The notes: a model not told the origin generated them from the sequence alone. DNA of 64,000 bases from Liquorilactobacillus oeni DSM 19972 (GCF_001436275.1 NZ_AZEH01000020.1:248001-312000); one strand, 5' to 3'; positions 25,808-34,697 are shown, counted from the first letter of the stretch. Program-made: numbers and translations.

Positions 25808-26611
25808 CTAATCATCCATAGTAGCACCTGTAAAACCATTTATTCGCCGATATTGCACATTGCCAGTTGAATTACTTTTAACAGCAACCGTCCATGTAGG
25901 AATATATACCAGACTGTCATTCACTGAAAGCAGTTTAGTGTATCCCAAACGAACCCATTGGACAGAACTGTTACTTAACAATTTGTTATATTGATACAAC
26001 CAGATTACTGCTCTTTTTTGACTAATTACAGGTCGTTTTTCGTGTAAAAATTCAACATTTTCCAGCATTCCCTGAGTATATCCTGTTGCATACCCGTTCC
26101 TAATGGTGAAACGAACCTGGCCATTAGCCGTATAAACCGGATAACCCTTTATCATCTGCGTGAAGACAACCACACTTTTGTTTGAAAGGCTCTTATTATA
26201 AGTATATTGTCTCCCCTCAATAACCTTAGAAGAATCTTTCATCACGGCATTCAAGGTCTCTTGCGGCTGCTTTTCGTCTTTTATTTTTACACTATTTTCA
26301 AAAGCAACCGTCACTTTGTGGTCGTAGTAAGACCAGGATAGGCCTTGTAAAACAGGGGCCTTTTCTTTAAGAGTATCTTTTTGGGAACTTGCAATGTAAA
26401 AGCCTTCGTTCTTCTTATTTGAGAGGTCACCATAAGAGATTTGATCATCGCGAATACTCTTCATAATTGAAGTGGTGGTATCCTCATTAGCCGGACTTGT
26501 CGTAGAAACAAGTATATCGTCGTTTTGAACATATGAAGCAAATAAAAAGATGTCGAGCACAATAAATGCAATAAAGAAAATTAATTCAATCCTTTTAAAG
26601 TTCATATTCAC
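25808..26611 (-). CDS. yycI: WalK regulator YycI
   Basis: A 267-residue membrane-anchored protein with one N-terminal hydrophobic helix (about residues 8-25) and an extracellular YycI domain (KIDIFLFASY-like start, then VQWVRLGYTKL near the end). YycI and YycH form a complex that restrains the WalK kinase in bacilli. It starts at GTG (26611) or at ATG six bases later, and follows yycH by 11 bases. Confidence 0.93.
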   Translation of the reverse strand: MNMNFKRIELIFFIAFIVLDIFLFASYVQNDDILVSTTSPANEDTTTSIMKSIRDDQISYGDLSNKKNEGFYIASSQKDTLKEKAPVLQGLSWSYYDHKVTVAFENSVKIKDEKQPQETLNAVMKDSSKVIEGRQYTYNKSLSNKSVVVFTQMIKGYPVYTANGQVRFTIRNGYATGYTQGMLENVEFLHEKRPVISQKRAVIWLYQYNKLLSNSSVQWVRLGYTKLLSVNDSLVYIPTWTVAVKSNSTGNVQYRRINGFTGATMDD

Positions 26612-26622
26612 ACCGCTCTTTC

Positions 26623-27978
26623 CTAATTTCCACTAATGACTTTGTGTGCCAATAAGTCCTGATAACTCTGCCAATGGCCAGAATAGTAAATAAAATAAGT
26701 TGGAACCAGATCAACGACTAGTTTTGAAGATGTACTTTGTTCCCATTTGTAAGCAACCTTAATATTTTTGATTTCGCTGCTGGGGTATCCGGCACTTTGG
26801 AGTTTTTGATAGACTGTGTAAGTCGAAGGCAGTTCTTCTCTTGCCCCGCCCGAAGGAACAGGCACCTGGAGATTATTCAGTGAAAATACATACTTTTTAC
26901 CGCCAGAATTCATCAGTTGAATTTTATACGTGCCATAACTATCTTCGTTAATAATTGGAAAACCCGCAATATAACTACGATAAGTGACACTATTGTCACT
27001 TTCGTTATATTCTGCGTACCGGACATCATCTAACTGTACTCCTAAGGACTTTAACTGCGTAAAACTTTCTTTCAGGTGATCATAAAGACTCTGCTTTTGA
27101 GTCTGGATTCTTTGGTTTTCATCATAATATTCAAGATTCGAATAATTTTCATAGGTAACTTGTCCGTTTCTATCATTGACTTCTATTCGATTATTCGTAC
27201 TATCTGAATAAATTGTTTTTTCTTTTTGCAATTTGGTTGAAATTGACGATTGCCCTTTTGAGTTCAGCAATTGGTTTAAAAACGGACTAATATTTGATTT
27301 ATTAATTAGGTAACTGTACCGTGGCAAACTAAAAGAATTAGTATAAAAAACGGTTAGTTCTTCATTGCTTAGCGGATAATAAGCAATTCCCAATTTTTTA
27401 ATATTAGCAGATGCCAGCACACCTTTGATCTTAGAATAAGGATTCTTTTTAGTAGTTACCTCATAAGCTTGCTTTGTTTGGTCACTTACCAAAAATATGT
27501 TTTTTTCATTTTGCAGCGGAATCAGGATACGGTTAAATTTGTAATCTTGTAATCCTTTGAGCTTTTGCGAAAATACTTGATTAAATAGTTTAGTTGTTAT
27601 TGGGTTGTTATAGTTTAACAATAAAGCGTTGTTTTGACGCAAGAAGTTCTGGTATTCTGAATCAGTTTTATAGGTTTTTAAAGAGCCATCTTTTACCTTT
27701 ATCTTTCTCAACTGCTGAGACACTTTACTTGTAACGTCAAACTTGTGGCTGAATAGAAAATATTCTTGATCATTTTGATTTAAAGTCGCCTGCAATGGTA
27801 AAAAAACATCACTCATTTTCTTTTTATTAACATTTTCAGAGTTTTCTCCAGTATTAGTGGTTGCTTTTGAATCATGCTGAAAAGTTGCAGGATTAATCCA
27901 AATCAATATCGAAAGAAAAATACTGATCAGGATCGTTATTACTAAGCCAAAATGTAAAAATACTCTACTAGCTTTCAT
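26623..27978 (-). CDS. yycH: WalK regulator YycH
   Basis: A 451-residue extracellular regulator with one N-terminal membrane helix (VFLHFGLVITILISIFLSIL) and a large YycH domain. The longer open frame overlaps walK by 137 bases and is not needed: ATG at 27978 has GGAGG nine bases upstream and overlaps the walK stop by only 11 bases. It belongs to the WalRK-YycHI signalling operon that tunes cell wall metabolism. Confidence 0.94.
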   Translation of the reverse strand: MKASRVFLHFGLVITILISIFLSILIWINPATFQHDSKATTNTGENSENVNKKKMSDVFLPLQATLNQNDQEYFLFSHKFDVTSKVSQQLRKIKVKDGSLKTYKTDSEYQNFLRQNNALLLNYNNPITTKLFNQVFSQKLKGLQDYKFNRILIPLQNEKNIFLVSDQTKQAYEVTTKKNPYSKIKGVLASANIKKLGIAYYPLSNEELTVFYTNSFSLPRYSYLINKSNISPFLNQLLNSKGQSSISTKLQKEKTIYSDSTNNRIEVNDRNGQVTYENYSNLEYYDENQRIQTQKQSLYDHLKESFTQLKSLGVQLDDVRYAEYNESDNSVTYRSYIAGFPIINEDSYGTYKIQLMNSGGKKYVFSLNNLQVPVPSGGAREELPSTYTVYQKLQSAGYPSSEIKNIKVAYKWEQSTSSKLVVDLVPTYFIYYSGHWQSYQDLLAHKVISGN

Positions 27979-29824
27979 CCCACAGATCCTCCTCACTGTA
28001 TTCTTCATAAGGTAATGAAATATAGAAGGTTGAACCTTTACCTTCAATACTATCAACCCAAATTTTTCCGCCATGCATCTCAATAACTTCCTTAGAGATC
28101 GCAAGTCCTAAACCTGTGCCTCCTTGCGCACGGGAACGTGCTTTATCTACCCGGAAGAAACGGTCAAAAATATGAGCAACATCTTTTTTCGGAACACCCA
28201 GGCCTTGATCGGAAATACTTAAAATAACATGGCTGTGAGTCTCGAGAAGTCGACAAGTAATCACTCCGCCGTCTGGCGAATATTTAATAGCGTTGTTCAT
28301 AATGTTGTCAACAACTTGCATGAATTTATCTGTATCGATCTCTACCCAAAGCTCACGCCGGGTAAAGTCGCGTTTGATGGTGTAATGCTTAGAATTTTTT
28401 CCATCATCCGTTTTAAGCATCATATCAAAACGATCAAGAATATAGTTGTAAAGTTCGTTCAGGTTAACTAATTCAAGTTCCAATTTAGAAGTTCCAGAAT
28501 CCATTCGTGACAGGCTCAAAAGATCGTTAATCATCCTAATCATACGCTCGGTTTCATCTTGCGTTACTTTTATAAAATGCGGTGCGACCTTAGAATCCTT
28601 CCACGCTCCATCACTTAAAGCCTCAATATAACTGCGCATACTTGTTAACGGGGTTCGTAATTCATGTGAAACGTTAGAAACAAATTCTCGACGCTCACGA
28701 TCTATACGCTGCTGTTCTGTAACATCATGCAGCACACATACAAGCCCGCTTATAAACCCGGATTCCCTTTGAATCAACGAAAAATAAGCATTTAATATTT
28801 GTTCATGGTCTTCATCCGAAAGATCTATCACAATCTCATCTTGATTTTCAAGCAAATCCCGCAACGTATACCGCCCCCGGATATTCAAGACATCAAGTAC
28901 AGATTGACCGTCAGCCACACTTGGGTCAATGTTTAAATTTTCAGAAGCCGTTTCGTTCATAATAATCACATTACCGCGTCGATCAGTTGCTATCACACCA
29001 TCTGACATATGTGAAAGAACACTATCAAGACGTCTTCGTTCAGCCTCTGAAGACTCTTGTGCCTCTTCTACCCGCACGGAAAGGTTATTTACTGCTTGTG
29101 CCAACTGGCCAAGTTCATCTGTTCCATATACTTTAACTTGTCCGGAGTAATCTCCGCGTGCAATCCGCGTTGTCTGCTTCTTCATATCATCGATCGGCCT
29201 TGTAATTGCCCGGGAAATTAAAATAGCTAATGCCAATCCTAAACACGTTGCAATCAGTGCAGCAGTCACAAAAATTACGGTTACCTTATTAGTTGAATCA
29301 TAAACCGGTTCAAGACTTGCACGCAGATAGACTGCCCCCAGAAGGGTATTAGTATTTCCGCTTGCACTAAAAAGCGGTGTTATTGAAATATAGTATCGTT
29401 TATTGTCTGTACTATCATAAGTAGACTTAGTATAGGCTCTTTCATTGTACAATACCTGTTTAATGTCACTATCAGTGGTTTTTTGTCCGACTGAAGCCTG
29501 GTCATTAACATCACTATCACCTCGAATAGTACCCTTTGTGTCAACAACCTGAGCCTCCGTAACATTGGAACTGTCAATATCTTCAAGAATGTTGCGAATA
29601 TTTGCATTTGCTTTTTGGGTATCGCTTCTTGAAAGGTTATTAATTAAAGAATTATCAATATAACTTGAAAGTTCTACTTGCTGTTTAAAAGTCTTCAAGT
29701 TGTCTTTCTTCAATTGTTGCACAAAATAAGCCCCTACTATTTGGAATGTTATTAATAGCAGCAAGGCGAATACAAGAGCAATTTTAAAATGGATAGACTG
29801 GAAAAAATGTAATTTTTTATTCAT
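27968..29824 (-). CDS. walK: Sensor histidine kinase WalK
   Basis: A 618-residue kinase: membrane helix 1 near residues 12-33, an extracellular sensor domain, membrane helix 2 near residues 180-205, a HAMP linker (SRAITRPIDDMKKQ), a PAS domain, the HisKA box VSHELRTPLTSMRSY carrying the phosphorylated histidine, and a HATPase domain with N, G1 (DQGLGV) and G2 (GGTGLGL) boxes. It is the essential kinase of cell wall homeostasis. The second of two adjacent ATGs is preferred, since GGAG is only two bases from the first. Confidence 0.97.
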   Translation of the reverse strand: MNKKLHFFQSIHFKIALVFALLLLITFQIVGAYFVQQLKKDNLKTFKQQVELSSYIDNSLINNLSRSDTQKANANIRNILEDIDSSNVTEAQVVDTKGTIRGDSDVNDQASVGQKTTDSDIKQVLYNERAYTKSTYDSTDNKRYYISITPLFSASGNTNTLLGAVYLRASLEPVYDSTNKVTVIFVTAALIATCLGLALAILISRAITRPIDDMKKQTTRIARGDYSGQVKVYGTDELGQLAQAVNNLSVRVEEAQESSEAERRRLDSVLSHMSDGVIATDRRGNVIIMNETASENLNIDPSVADGQSVLDVLNIRGRYTLRDLLENQDEIVIDLSDEDHEQILNAYFSLIQRESGFISGLVCVLHDVTEQQRIDRERREFVSNVSHELRTPLTSMRSYIEALSDGAWKDSKVAPHFIKVTQDETERMIRMINDLLSLSRMDSGTSKLELELVNLNELYNYILDRFDMMLKTDDGKNSKHYTIKRDFTRRELWVEIDTDKFMQVVDNIMNNAIKYSPDGGVITCRLLETHSHVILSISDQGLGVPKKDVAHIFDRFFRVDKARSRAQGGTGLGLAISKEVIEMHGGKIWVDSIEGKGSTFYISLPYEEYSEEDLWDES

Positions 29825-29859
29825 CATTACTCCAAAAACAACTAAAGATCTCCTAATTC

Positions 29860-30570
29860 CTATTCTGTTTCAGGGTTACGCAAGTAATAGCCGACACCGC
29901 GTCTTGTAATTAGCCATATTGGTCTACTTGGGTTATCCTCTATTTTTTCACGCAGGCGACGCACAGTAACATCGACCGTTCTTACGTCACCAAAATAATC
30001 ATATCCCCAGACTGTCTGTAACAGATGTTCACGAGTCATTACTTGACCAATATGTTTTGCCAAGTAATAAAGCAGCTCAAACTCACGATGTGTCAGTTCA
30101 ATCTTTTCATCACGTTTAGAAACCATATATGCTTCAGGATGAATTGTTAAATCACCAATCGTAATTTCACTATTTTTTTCTTCTTCTGACTGAACTGCCG
30201 CTGCAGCACTTGATTGTCTTCGCAAGTTTGCCTTGACCCGTGCAACTAATTCACGATTTGAAAAAGGCTTTGTTACATAATCATCCGCTCCGAGTTCAAG
30301 CCCGAGTACTTTGTCAATTTCTGCATCTTTAGCAGTAACCATGATAATCGGCATTTCATATTTTTTCCGTACTTCACGTGCTACTTCTAACCCATCAATC
30401 TTTGGCAGCATAATATCTAATAGAATTAGATCAGGAACAACTTCTTCAACTTGATCCAAAGCTTCTTGGCCATCATATGCTGTGTAAACGTCATAACCTT
30501 CTTTGGTCAAATTAAACTTAACAATATCTGAAATTGGTTTTTCATCATCAACTACTAAAATTTTTTTCAA
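29860..30570 (-). CDS. walR: Response regulator WalR
   Basis: A 236-residue OmpR-family regulator. The receiver domain has the acidic pair DDEK, the phosphoacceptor in LILLDIMLP and the conserved lysine in YVTKPF; the C-terminal winged helix ends [10 protein letters not shown]. It partners WalK and controls murein hydrolase genes. It is the first gene of the walR-walK-yycH-yycI-walJ-htrA operon. Confidence 0.98.
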   Translation of the reverse strand: MKKILVVDDEKPISDIVKFNLTKEGYDVYTAYDGQEALDQVEEVVPDLILLDIMLPKIDGLEVAREVRKKYEMPIIMVTAKDAEIDKVLGLELGADDYVTKPFSNRELVARVKANLRRQSSAAAAVQSEEEKNSEITIGDLTIHPEAYMVSKRDEKIELTHREFELLYYLAKHIGQVMTREHLLQTVWGYDYFGDVRTVDVTVRRLREKIEDNPSRPIWLITRRGVGYYLRNPETE

Positions 30571-30695
30571 TTTAAAACTCCTTTCCTAAAGTCGTCATTC
30601 TTAACAAAAGAGCAGCAAACTCTAGAATTAGTATTGTTTTTAGATTTTTAAAATTTATTATTCTCTTCTAAAAGTGAATACAGTAAACCTCTTCT

Positions 30696-30724
30696 ATTAT
30701 AACCTATCGTAATCTTGTTGCCAA
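30696..30724 (-). promoter_or_regulatory. walR operon promoter
   Basis: Minus-strand TTGGCA (30719-30724), 17 bases and TATAAT (30696-30701), giving a 5' untranslated leader of about 120 bases before walR. Confidence 0.75.
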
Positions 30725-30762
30725 ACTGCTCATCAACCCTCACTTCTTTTGGTGTCAATCCA

Positions 30763-30771
30763 TGCTATAAT
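30763..30771 (+). promoter_or_regulatory. Extended -10 promoter for the pyridoxal kinase gene
   Basis: TGCTATAAT is an extended -10 element with no clear -35 box, about 33 bases upstream of the start codon. It is divergent from the walR promoter. Confidence 0.55.
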
Positions 30772-30803
30772 ATGTTCACATTATATAAAAGGAGTTTCTG
30801 AGT

Positions 30804-31643
30804 ATGACAGTTTCTATCTTAATTTCACAAGACCTTTCATGTGCAGGTCAAGTTTCAATGACAGTAGCACTCCCAATACTCGGTGCTCTAGGTCTCAGCC
30901 CTACCGTACTTCCCACAGCATTACTTTCAACCCACACGGGTGGTTTTGGAGAAAACACCTATTATGATCTTAGCTCTGAGATGGAAAAAATCATTGAACA
31001 TTGGAAAACATTACCGCTTTCTTTTTCTGCAATTTATCTTGGCTACTTAGGTGCAAAACCGCTTGATGTCTTGTTTAAGCATCTACCGGCATTAGCGGAT
31101 AATGCTTTTTGTCTCATCGATCCTGTTATGGGCGACCACGGCAAACTTTACCGCGGTTTTAATTTGAAGTATGTCGCCAAAATGCGTCGTTTAATAACAC
31201 ACGCTTCATTGATTACCCCTAATGTAACAGAAGCACAGCTTTTGTTAGGTAAAAACTGTACTTCAGTATTTATCTCACGCTCTGAGGTTGAAGATCTACT
31301 CATATCCTTAAAAAAAACTTTTTCAGTTCCTAGAGTTCTCCTAACTGGTGTCCAATTTGAGGCTGGCAGTATCGGTGTTTGGGGATATGATGATATTTCC
31401 CGGGAAATATGGCATGTTCAAAGTAAAAAGCTTTCCGGCCACTACTTTGGGACAGGGGATTTGTTTGCAAGTGTCCTTTTAGGAGCGCTTCTTAAAAAGA
31501 GAAACTTACAAAGTGCTACAAAACTGGCAATGGGATTCGTTAGTGCCTGTATTGAGCATTCACTAGCAGATGAACAATACGATCCGCATTTTGGTCCTGA
31601 TTATTCTCAGCAGCTGCCATTATTATTGAAACAGTTAAATTAA
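30804..31643 (+). CDS. Pyridoxal/pyridoxamine kinase (PdxK/PdxY-like)
   Basis: A 279-residue PfkB/ribokinase-fold kinase of the pyridoxal kinase group. Visible are the N-terminal SQDLSCAGQVSM, the central DPVMGDHGKLY, TPNVTEAQLL and the anion-hole stretch GHYFGTGDLFAS with the catalytic aspartate. It would phosphorylate vitamin B6 vitamers in the cytoplasm. The following gene encodes an ECF S component 23 bases away, which fits a B6 salvage pair. AAAGGAG precedes the ATG. Confidence 0.9.
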   Translation: MTVSILISQDLSCAGQVSMTVALPILGALGLSPTVLPTALLSTHTGGFGENTYYDLSSEMEKIIEHWKTLPLSFSAIYLGYLGAKPLDVLFKHLPALADNAFCLIDPVMGDHGKLYRGFNLKYVAKMRRLITHASLITPNVTEAQLLLGKNCTSVFISRSEVEDLLISLKKTFSVPRVLLTGVQFEAGSIGVWGYDDISREIWHVQSKKLSGHYFGTGDLFASVLLGALLKKRNLQSATKLAMGFVSACIEHSLADEQYDPHFGPDYSQQLPLLLKQLN

Positions 31644-31666
31644 ACTTTTAGGTAGGGGGAGATACT

Positions 31667-32224
31667 ATGCACAGAAATCAAAATTCACTTAAAATGATCA
31701 TCTTAACAGGACTTTTCGCTGCGATTATATATATGGGGATCTTCATCTTGCGGATTCCGTTGCCAGCAATCGTTGGAAGACCCTTTATACACTTTGGCAA
31801 TACTCTTGCAGCCTTGGCTGTTCTTTTCCTTGGACTTCGTAACGGAGTTTTAGCAGGAGCAATTGGTTTAGGAGGATTTGATATTCTCAATGGTTATGCG
31901 TTAACGTCCTGGCTCACAATTCTAGAAGTCATTATAGTTGGTTTTGTGATTAATACTGTTTTTAAAGTGCTTAAATATAATGATACCAAAAAAAATATTA
32001 TTCTAATCGGAATTACAGCAGGAACAACTAAAATTTTAACATCTTACTGCACCTCAATTATCGAGGCCTTGATGGTGGGAACCTCTTTTAAAACTGCAAT
32101 TGTAGCCTCTTTCTTAAGTTTGCCGGCAACTGTTATTAATTCTATTTCTACAGCAATTTGTGTCCCATTATTATACTTTACTTTCAGGCCATTTATTTTA
32201 GCTACTATTCGCACCCCGCGTTAA
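31667..32224 (+). CDS. ECF transporter S component, probably vitamin B6-specific
   Basis: A 185-residue membrane protein with five to six helices. ECF S-component marks are the AAIIYMGIFILRIPLPAIVG start and the GNTLAALAVLFLGLRNGVLAG motif. S components bind a vitamin and use the shared EcfAAT energy module, which is not in this window. The coupling to the pyridoxal kinase gene suggests pyridoxine, pyridoxal or pyridoxamine as the ligand; this is inferred from context. Confidence 0.85.
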   Translation: MHRNQNSLKMIILTGLFAAIIYMGIFILRIPLPAIVGRPFIHFGNTLAALAVLFLGLRNGVLAGAIGLGGFDILNGYALTSWLTILEVIIVGFVINTVFKVLKYNDTKKNIILIGITAGTTKILTSYCTSIIEALMVGTSFKTAIVASFLSLPATVINSISTAICVPLLYFTFRPFILATIRTPR

Positions 32225-32283
32225 AATAAACACCAACTGAGCGCTAGATTACTATTCTTCGGGAAAATCTTTCAAATTTACTA

Positions 32284-32312
32284 TTGCATAATAATTCCGC
32301 GCATGGTAATAT
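32284..32312 (+). promoter_or_regulatory. tRNA-Lys promoter
   Basis: TTGCAT (32284-32289), 17 bases, TAATAT (32307-32312), placing the start about 15 bases before the tRNA. Confidence 0.65.
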
Positions 32313-32334
32313 ATTTCTTGTTGATGAGTTATTT

Positions 32335-32407
32335 GGGTGGCTAGCTCAGCTGGCAGAGCAACGGACTCTTAATCCGTGGGTCCAGGGTTCGATCCCCTGG
32401 CCACCCA
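32335..32407 (+). tRNA. tRNA-Lys (CTT)
   Basis: A full cloverleaf: acceptor GGGTGGC/GCCACCC, D arm GCTC/GAGC, anticodon stem ACGGA/TCCGT with loop CTCTTAA (anticodon CTT, 32368-32370) and T arm CAGGG/CCCTG with TTCGATC. CCA is not encoded. The 3' end is the attachment site of the island that follows; the gene itself is left intact. Confidence 0.97.
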
Positions 32408-32430
32408 TCAGAGGTTTACTAACCAGTAAT
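32400..32430 (+). repeat. Left attachment site of the island
   Basis: 31 bases from the last tRNA-Lys acceptor bases into the downstream terminator arm are repeated exactly at 46279-46309. The two copies bracket a gene set containing an integrase, so they are the att sites. Confidence 0.9.
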
Positions 32431-32466
32431 AATGACTGTTAAAACAGCGTTGTTACTGGTTTTTTA
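32421..32466 (+). terminator. tRNA-Lys terminator at the left junction
   Basis: AACCAGTAA (32421-32429) pairs with TTACTGGTT (32453-32461) and a T-run follows. A second version with a different loop lies at 46300-46347, so the tRNA keeps a terminator whether or not the island is present. Confidence 0.85.
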
Positions 32467-32503
32467 TTTCAGATATTTGTAAATAAAAATAACAATTAAT
32501 AAA

Positions 32504-32527
32504 AAAAGAGAATCAAAAGGAGAACTA
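32504..32527 (+). repeat. Putative integrase arm-type sites, left end
   Basis: AAAAGAGAATCA and AAAAGGAGAACTA lie in tandem. The same two units occur in reversed order at 46169-46194, at the other end of the island. Paired direct repeats near both ends are what an integrase with arm-binding N-terminal domain needs. Confidence 0.5.
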
Positions 32528-32552
32528 CAAATTTTCTTCTGGCGGCAAGTGA

Positions 32553-32623
32553 CTGTTAGTCAAAAATGACTAGCAGTTTTTTAGTGCAAAAAAATAACCA
32601 GCTCATATAGAGTTGGTTATTTT
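32553..32623. terminator. Two tandem terminators at the distal end of the island
   Basis: The first stem is CTGTTAGTCA/TGACTAGCAG with a T-run (32553-32582). The second, AAATAACCAGCTC/GAGTTGGTTATTT (32592-32623), has A- and T-runs on both sides. They insulate the island's minus-strand operon from the tRNA. Confidence 0.7.
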
Positions 32624-32644
32624 AAAGATTACTATAACTTAAAG

Positions 32645-32803
32645 CTATTCATTAGCAAGTCTATGCATGACTCCTATAAATATACTATCTTTATTTAAAT
32701 TGTCCTCAGCTTTTCTTATGACAAAATCTGTCATTTTTGAAGTATTAGCGGTCACAGTACTGTTATCTAACTTAAAATCTACACCCATTTCAACCATTCT
32801 CAT
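32645..32803 (-). CDS. 52-residue protein, possible partner of the Doc-like protein
   Basis: A small gene with an excellent Shine-Dalgarno (GAAGGAGGTCT) directly before its ATG. It lies 36 bases downstream of the Doc-like gene on the same strand. The product begins MRMVEMGVDFKLDN and ends GVMHRLANE; it is mixed in charge with no membrane segment and no recognised domain. Position suggests an antitoxin, inhibitor or cofactor for the Doc-like protein, in the less common toxin-first order. That role is only inferred. Confidence 0.65.
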   Translation of the reverse strand: MRMVEMGVDFKLDNSTVTANTSKMTDFVIRKAEDNLNKDSIFIGVMHRLANE

Positions 32804-32839
32804 AGACCTCCTTCTTTATAAACACAATATAACTTTAAT

Positions 32840-33562
32840 TTATCTTTTGTCAACTATAAACTCTAGGAAAAATTCCTTCATGAGCCCAAAATTTAAGTAA
32901 ATGTGATCCTGAATATATTGCTCTATATCATCCTCATTTACCTCTCCAGCTGCAATCTTTTTTGAGAATTTATATAGTTCATCTTTTCCAACCTCTCCTT
33001 TTTTAAAGGATAACTCGTAAAAATTAGAATTCAAAAACATACTCATGGTTTTTAATGCTGTTCTTTTATTACCATTATTAAAAGCTTGATATCTTGCTAT
33101 TTTTTGCCAAATATGTGAAGCCTTCTTCGTAATTGTAGGATATTGGTCGACTTCGTAAACAACTGAATCCTCAATATTAACTAAAAGGTTTTCAATTATT
33201 CCTCTATCTTTTAGTCCTGGTAAACCATATATTCCTTCTTCTTCGAACATTTTCTGAGCTTCTTCGTTCCATCTGCAAATCAATTCAACGGTGGGGAAAA
33301 AATATTTGATATTATAAAATAAAAATCTTAATGTCTCGTTTTCTATTTTTAAAGTTGCTTCTACGTGGTTTCCTTGCCCTCTTGATATTCTAAAAGTTAC
33401 AACGTCTCCTTTAGAATGAGTCACTACACCTATCTTAGATAAAGTTCTAAGTAAAATTTTTAAAAACTGATCTAATTGTGGCTTGGCATATTTTAAGTCT
33501 TTGTCTAGCGAACAAACCAGAACACCATCATACTTAACATCATCGTATTCCATTCTTTCCAT
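32840..33562 (-). CDS. Doc/Fic-fold protein with substituted active site
   Basis: A 240-residue protein. The last ~150 residues match the death-on-curing fold: the GIYGLPGLKDRGIIENLL segment and then YQAFNNGNKRTAL at residues 158-170. P1 Doc has H-x-F-N-D at this place; here the catalytic histidine is Gln159 and the metal/ATP-site aspartate is Asn163, while GNKRT is kept. The first ~95 residues form an extra domain that I do not recognise. It sits at the accessory end of the island with a 52-aa gene after it, where PICIs often carry cargo. Start ATG at 33562 follows AGGTGAT. Confidence 0.78.
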   Translation of the reverse strand: MERMEYDDVKYDGVLVCSLDKDLKYAKPQLDQFLKILLRTLSKIGVVTHSKGDVVTFRISRGQGNHVEATLKIENETLRFLFYNIKYFFPTVELICRWNEEAQKMFEEEGIYGLPGLKDRGIIENLLVNIEDSVVYEVDQYPTITKKASHIWQKIARYQAFNNGNKRTALKTMSMFLNSNFYELSFKKGEVGKDELYKFSKKIAAGEVNEDDIEQYIQDHIYLNFGLMKEFFLEFIVDKR

Positions 33563-33583
33563 AATCATCACCTATGATAAACT

Positions 33584-33946
33584 TTACCATAAATACCCAT
33601 TATCGAATTCTTCTAATGCATTATTTTTCATATAGTTAAATTTGCTCCTAGAACATTGCCATAACTGGCAACATTCATTTACTGAATAGCGCTTATTAAT
33701 AATATATTCGCTAAGGATAAAGTTGTAACGTGGATCCTCAACAGCCTTTAGAGCGTCCTCAACCTGTTTAATCTGGCAAGCTAGGTCAACATGATTGACC
33801 ATACTCTTTTCGGTGCCATTACCGTATGAATGACCAGGCATACCGCTTAATACTGGGCTGGATACCTGGCTAAATGCTTTAATATCACGTTTTAACTGTG
33901 CGTATCGTTTTAATATACTTTTGATATGTTTTATTTCTTGTTTCAT
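33584..33946 (-). CDS. ArpU-family phage late transcription regulator
   Basis: A 120-residue protein with the ArpU/RinA-like layout: an N-terminal helical stretch, SGMPGHSYGNGTEKSMV, a middle D-x-x-x-Q-I-x-x-x-E-x-A-L helix and a C-terminal sigma-like helix-turn-helix (YSVNECCQLWQCSRSKFNYM). Such proteins activate late packaging genes of Firmicutes phages. ATG at 33946 follows AAAGGTG. It lies downstream of the SOS-box promoter at 34252-34280, so the island may use it to switch on its own or helper late genes. Confidence 0.8.
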   Translation of the reverse strand: MKQEIKHIKSILKRYAQLKRDIKAFSQVSSPVLSGMPGHSYGNGTEKSMVNHVDLACQIKQVEDALKAVEDPRYNFILSEYIINKRYSVNECCQLWQCSRSKFNYMKNNALEEFDNGYLW

Positions 33947-33985
33947 AGGAATCACCTTTCATGTGACCCCAGATATATGTAAGGA

Positions 33986-34004
33986 GGGCGGGCATTTCAG
34001 CCCG
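33986..34004. other. GC-rich stem in the ArpU leader
   Basis: GGCGGGC/GCCCGCC with a six-base loop, about 40 bases upstream of the ArpU start. No T-run follows in either direction, so a terminator is unlikely; it may be a leader structure. Confidence 0.5.
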
Positions 34005-34123
34005 CCAAAAAATTAATGAATAAGCACAATTTAATTTAGCTGTTTTAAACCTTTGATCTAATCGAGTAAAAGATAATAATATTAACGTTTGCCTTAAAAC
34101 CTAAATTACAGCCTACAATCACA

Positions 34124-34204
34124 TTAATCAAAGTCATAACCTCGTACGCTGATTACACCTTGAACCGGCTCAAACTTAGTAATTTTTTGACGTCCATTGG
34201 ACAT
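34124..34204 (-). CDS. Possible 26-residue leader peptide
   Basis: An ATG frame (MSNGRQKITKFEPVQG...) in the transcript from the SOS-box promoter, about 260 bases before the ArpU gene. It has no clear Shine-Dalgarno, and its ATG overlaps a small hairpin GTCCA/TGGAC. It may be translated or only be a remnant. Confidence 0.3.
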   Translation of the reverse strand: MSNGRQKITKFEPVQGVISVRGYDFD

Positions 34205-34251
34205 TACAGTCTTTTATTTTGTTAAGGTAGAGTTTCAATCTCTACACCTAT

Positions 34252-34280
34252 ATTATAACGCGAACAAGTGTTCGATACAA
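34252..34280 (-). promoter_or_regulatory. Promoter with LexA-like SOS box for the ArpU/cargo operon
   Basis: Minus-strand TTGTAT (34275-34280), 17 bases, TATAAT (34252-34257). The spacer is filled by CGAACAAGTGTTCG (34261-34274, read on plus), which matches 13 of 14 positions of the Bacillus LexA box CGAACRNRYGTTYC. A repressor bound here would block the promoter fully. Confidence 0.75.
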
Positions 34281-34299
34281 GCGTAGAAAGGCTTATATA

Positions 34300-34566
34300 T
34301 CAACTAATTAAGCCCCTCAACTGTTGAATCATTGACACAACTTGATATGGTGTTTGCTGCATATCTATAACTCTGTTTTGATACCAGAATTGCGTCAATA
34401 AAGACACTGCAAAGTCATATTGCGTATACTGCGTTAAGTCTGTGTCTGAATCTACTGCCTCCTGTACATAAGCCTTTGCGTTATCAATATACTGTTGAAT
34501 CATAACATCATCGGCTGTCACGTCTATTCTAAGACTATTTTTTATATCTTCTGGTGTTACTGCCAT
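34300..34566 (-). CDS. Phage head-tail connector, gp6-like
   Basis: An 88-residue protein of the HK97 gp6-like connector family: an all-helical small protein starting with T-x-E-D-I-K-N-S-L-R-I-D and ending with the PYQVVSMIQQLRGLI helix. It would form the ring below the portal that receives the tail or closure protein. It is the last gene of the structural operon, 131 bases after the capsid gene; a GAGTGGC/GCCACTC stem (34644-34663) lies in the gap. Confidence 0.88.
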   Translation of the reverse strand: MAVTPEDIKNSLRIDVTADDVMIQQYIDNAKAYVQEAVDSDTDLTQYTQYDFAVSLLTQFWYQNRVIDMQQTPYQVVSMIQQLRGLIS

Positions 34567-34697
34567 ATAATCACTTCCTTAAATATTAAAATTTTTATTC
34601 CAATTCAAAAGTAAGGTTATCAAACTAACCTCTATATGTATGGGAGTGGCTAACCGGCCACTCTCTGTTGATTGATCTTAGGTGTTTATTTTTTAAC

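Noticed and set aside
33986-34004. Terminator before the ArpU gene
   Set aside because: The stem is strong, but the T-run precedes it on the minus strand and nothing follows on either strand.
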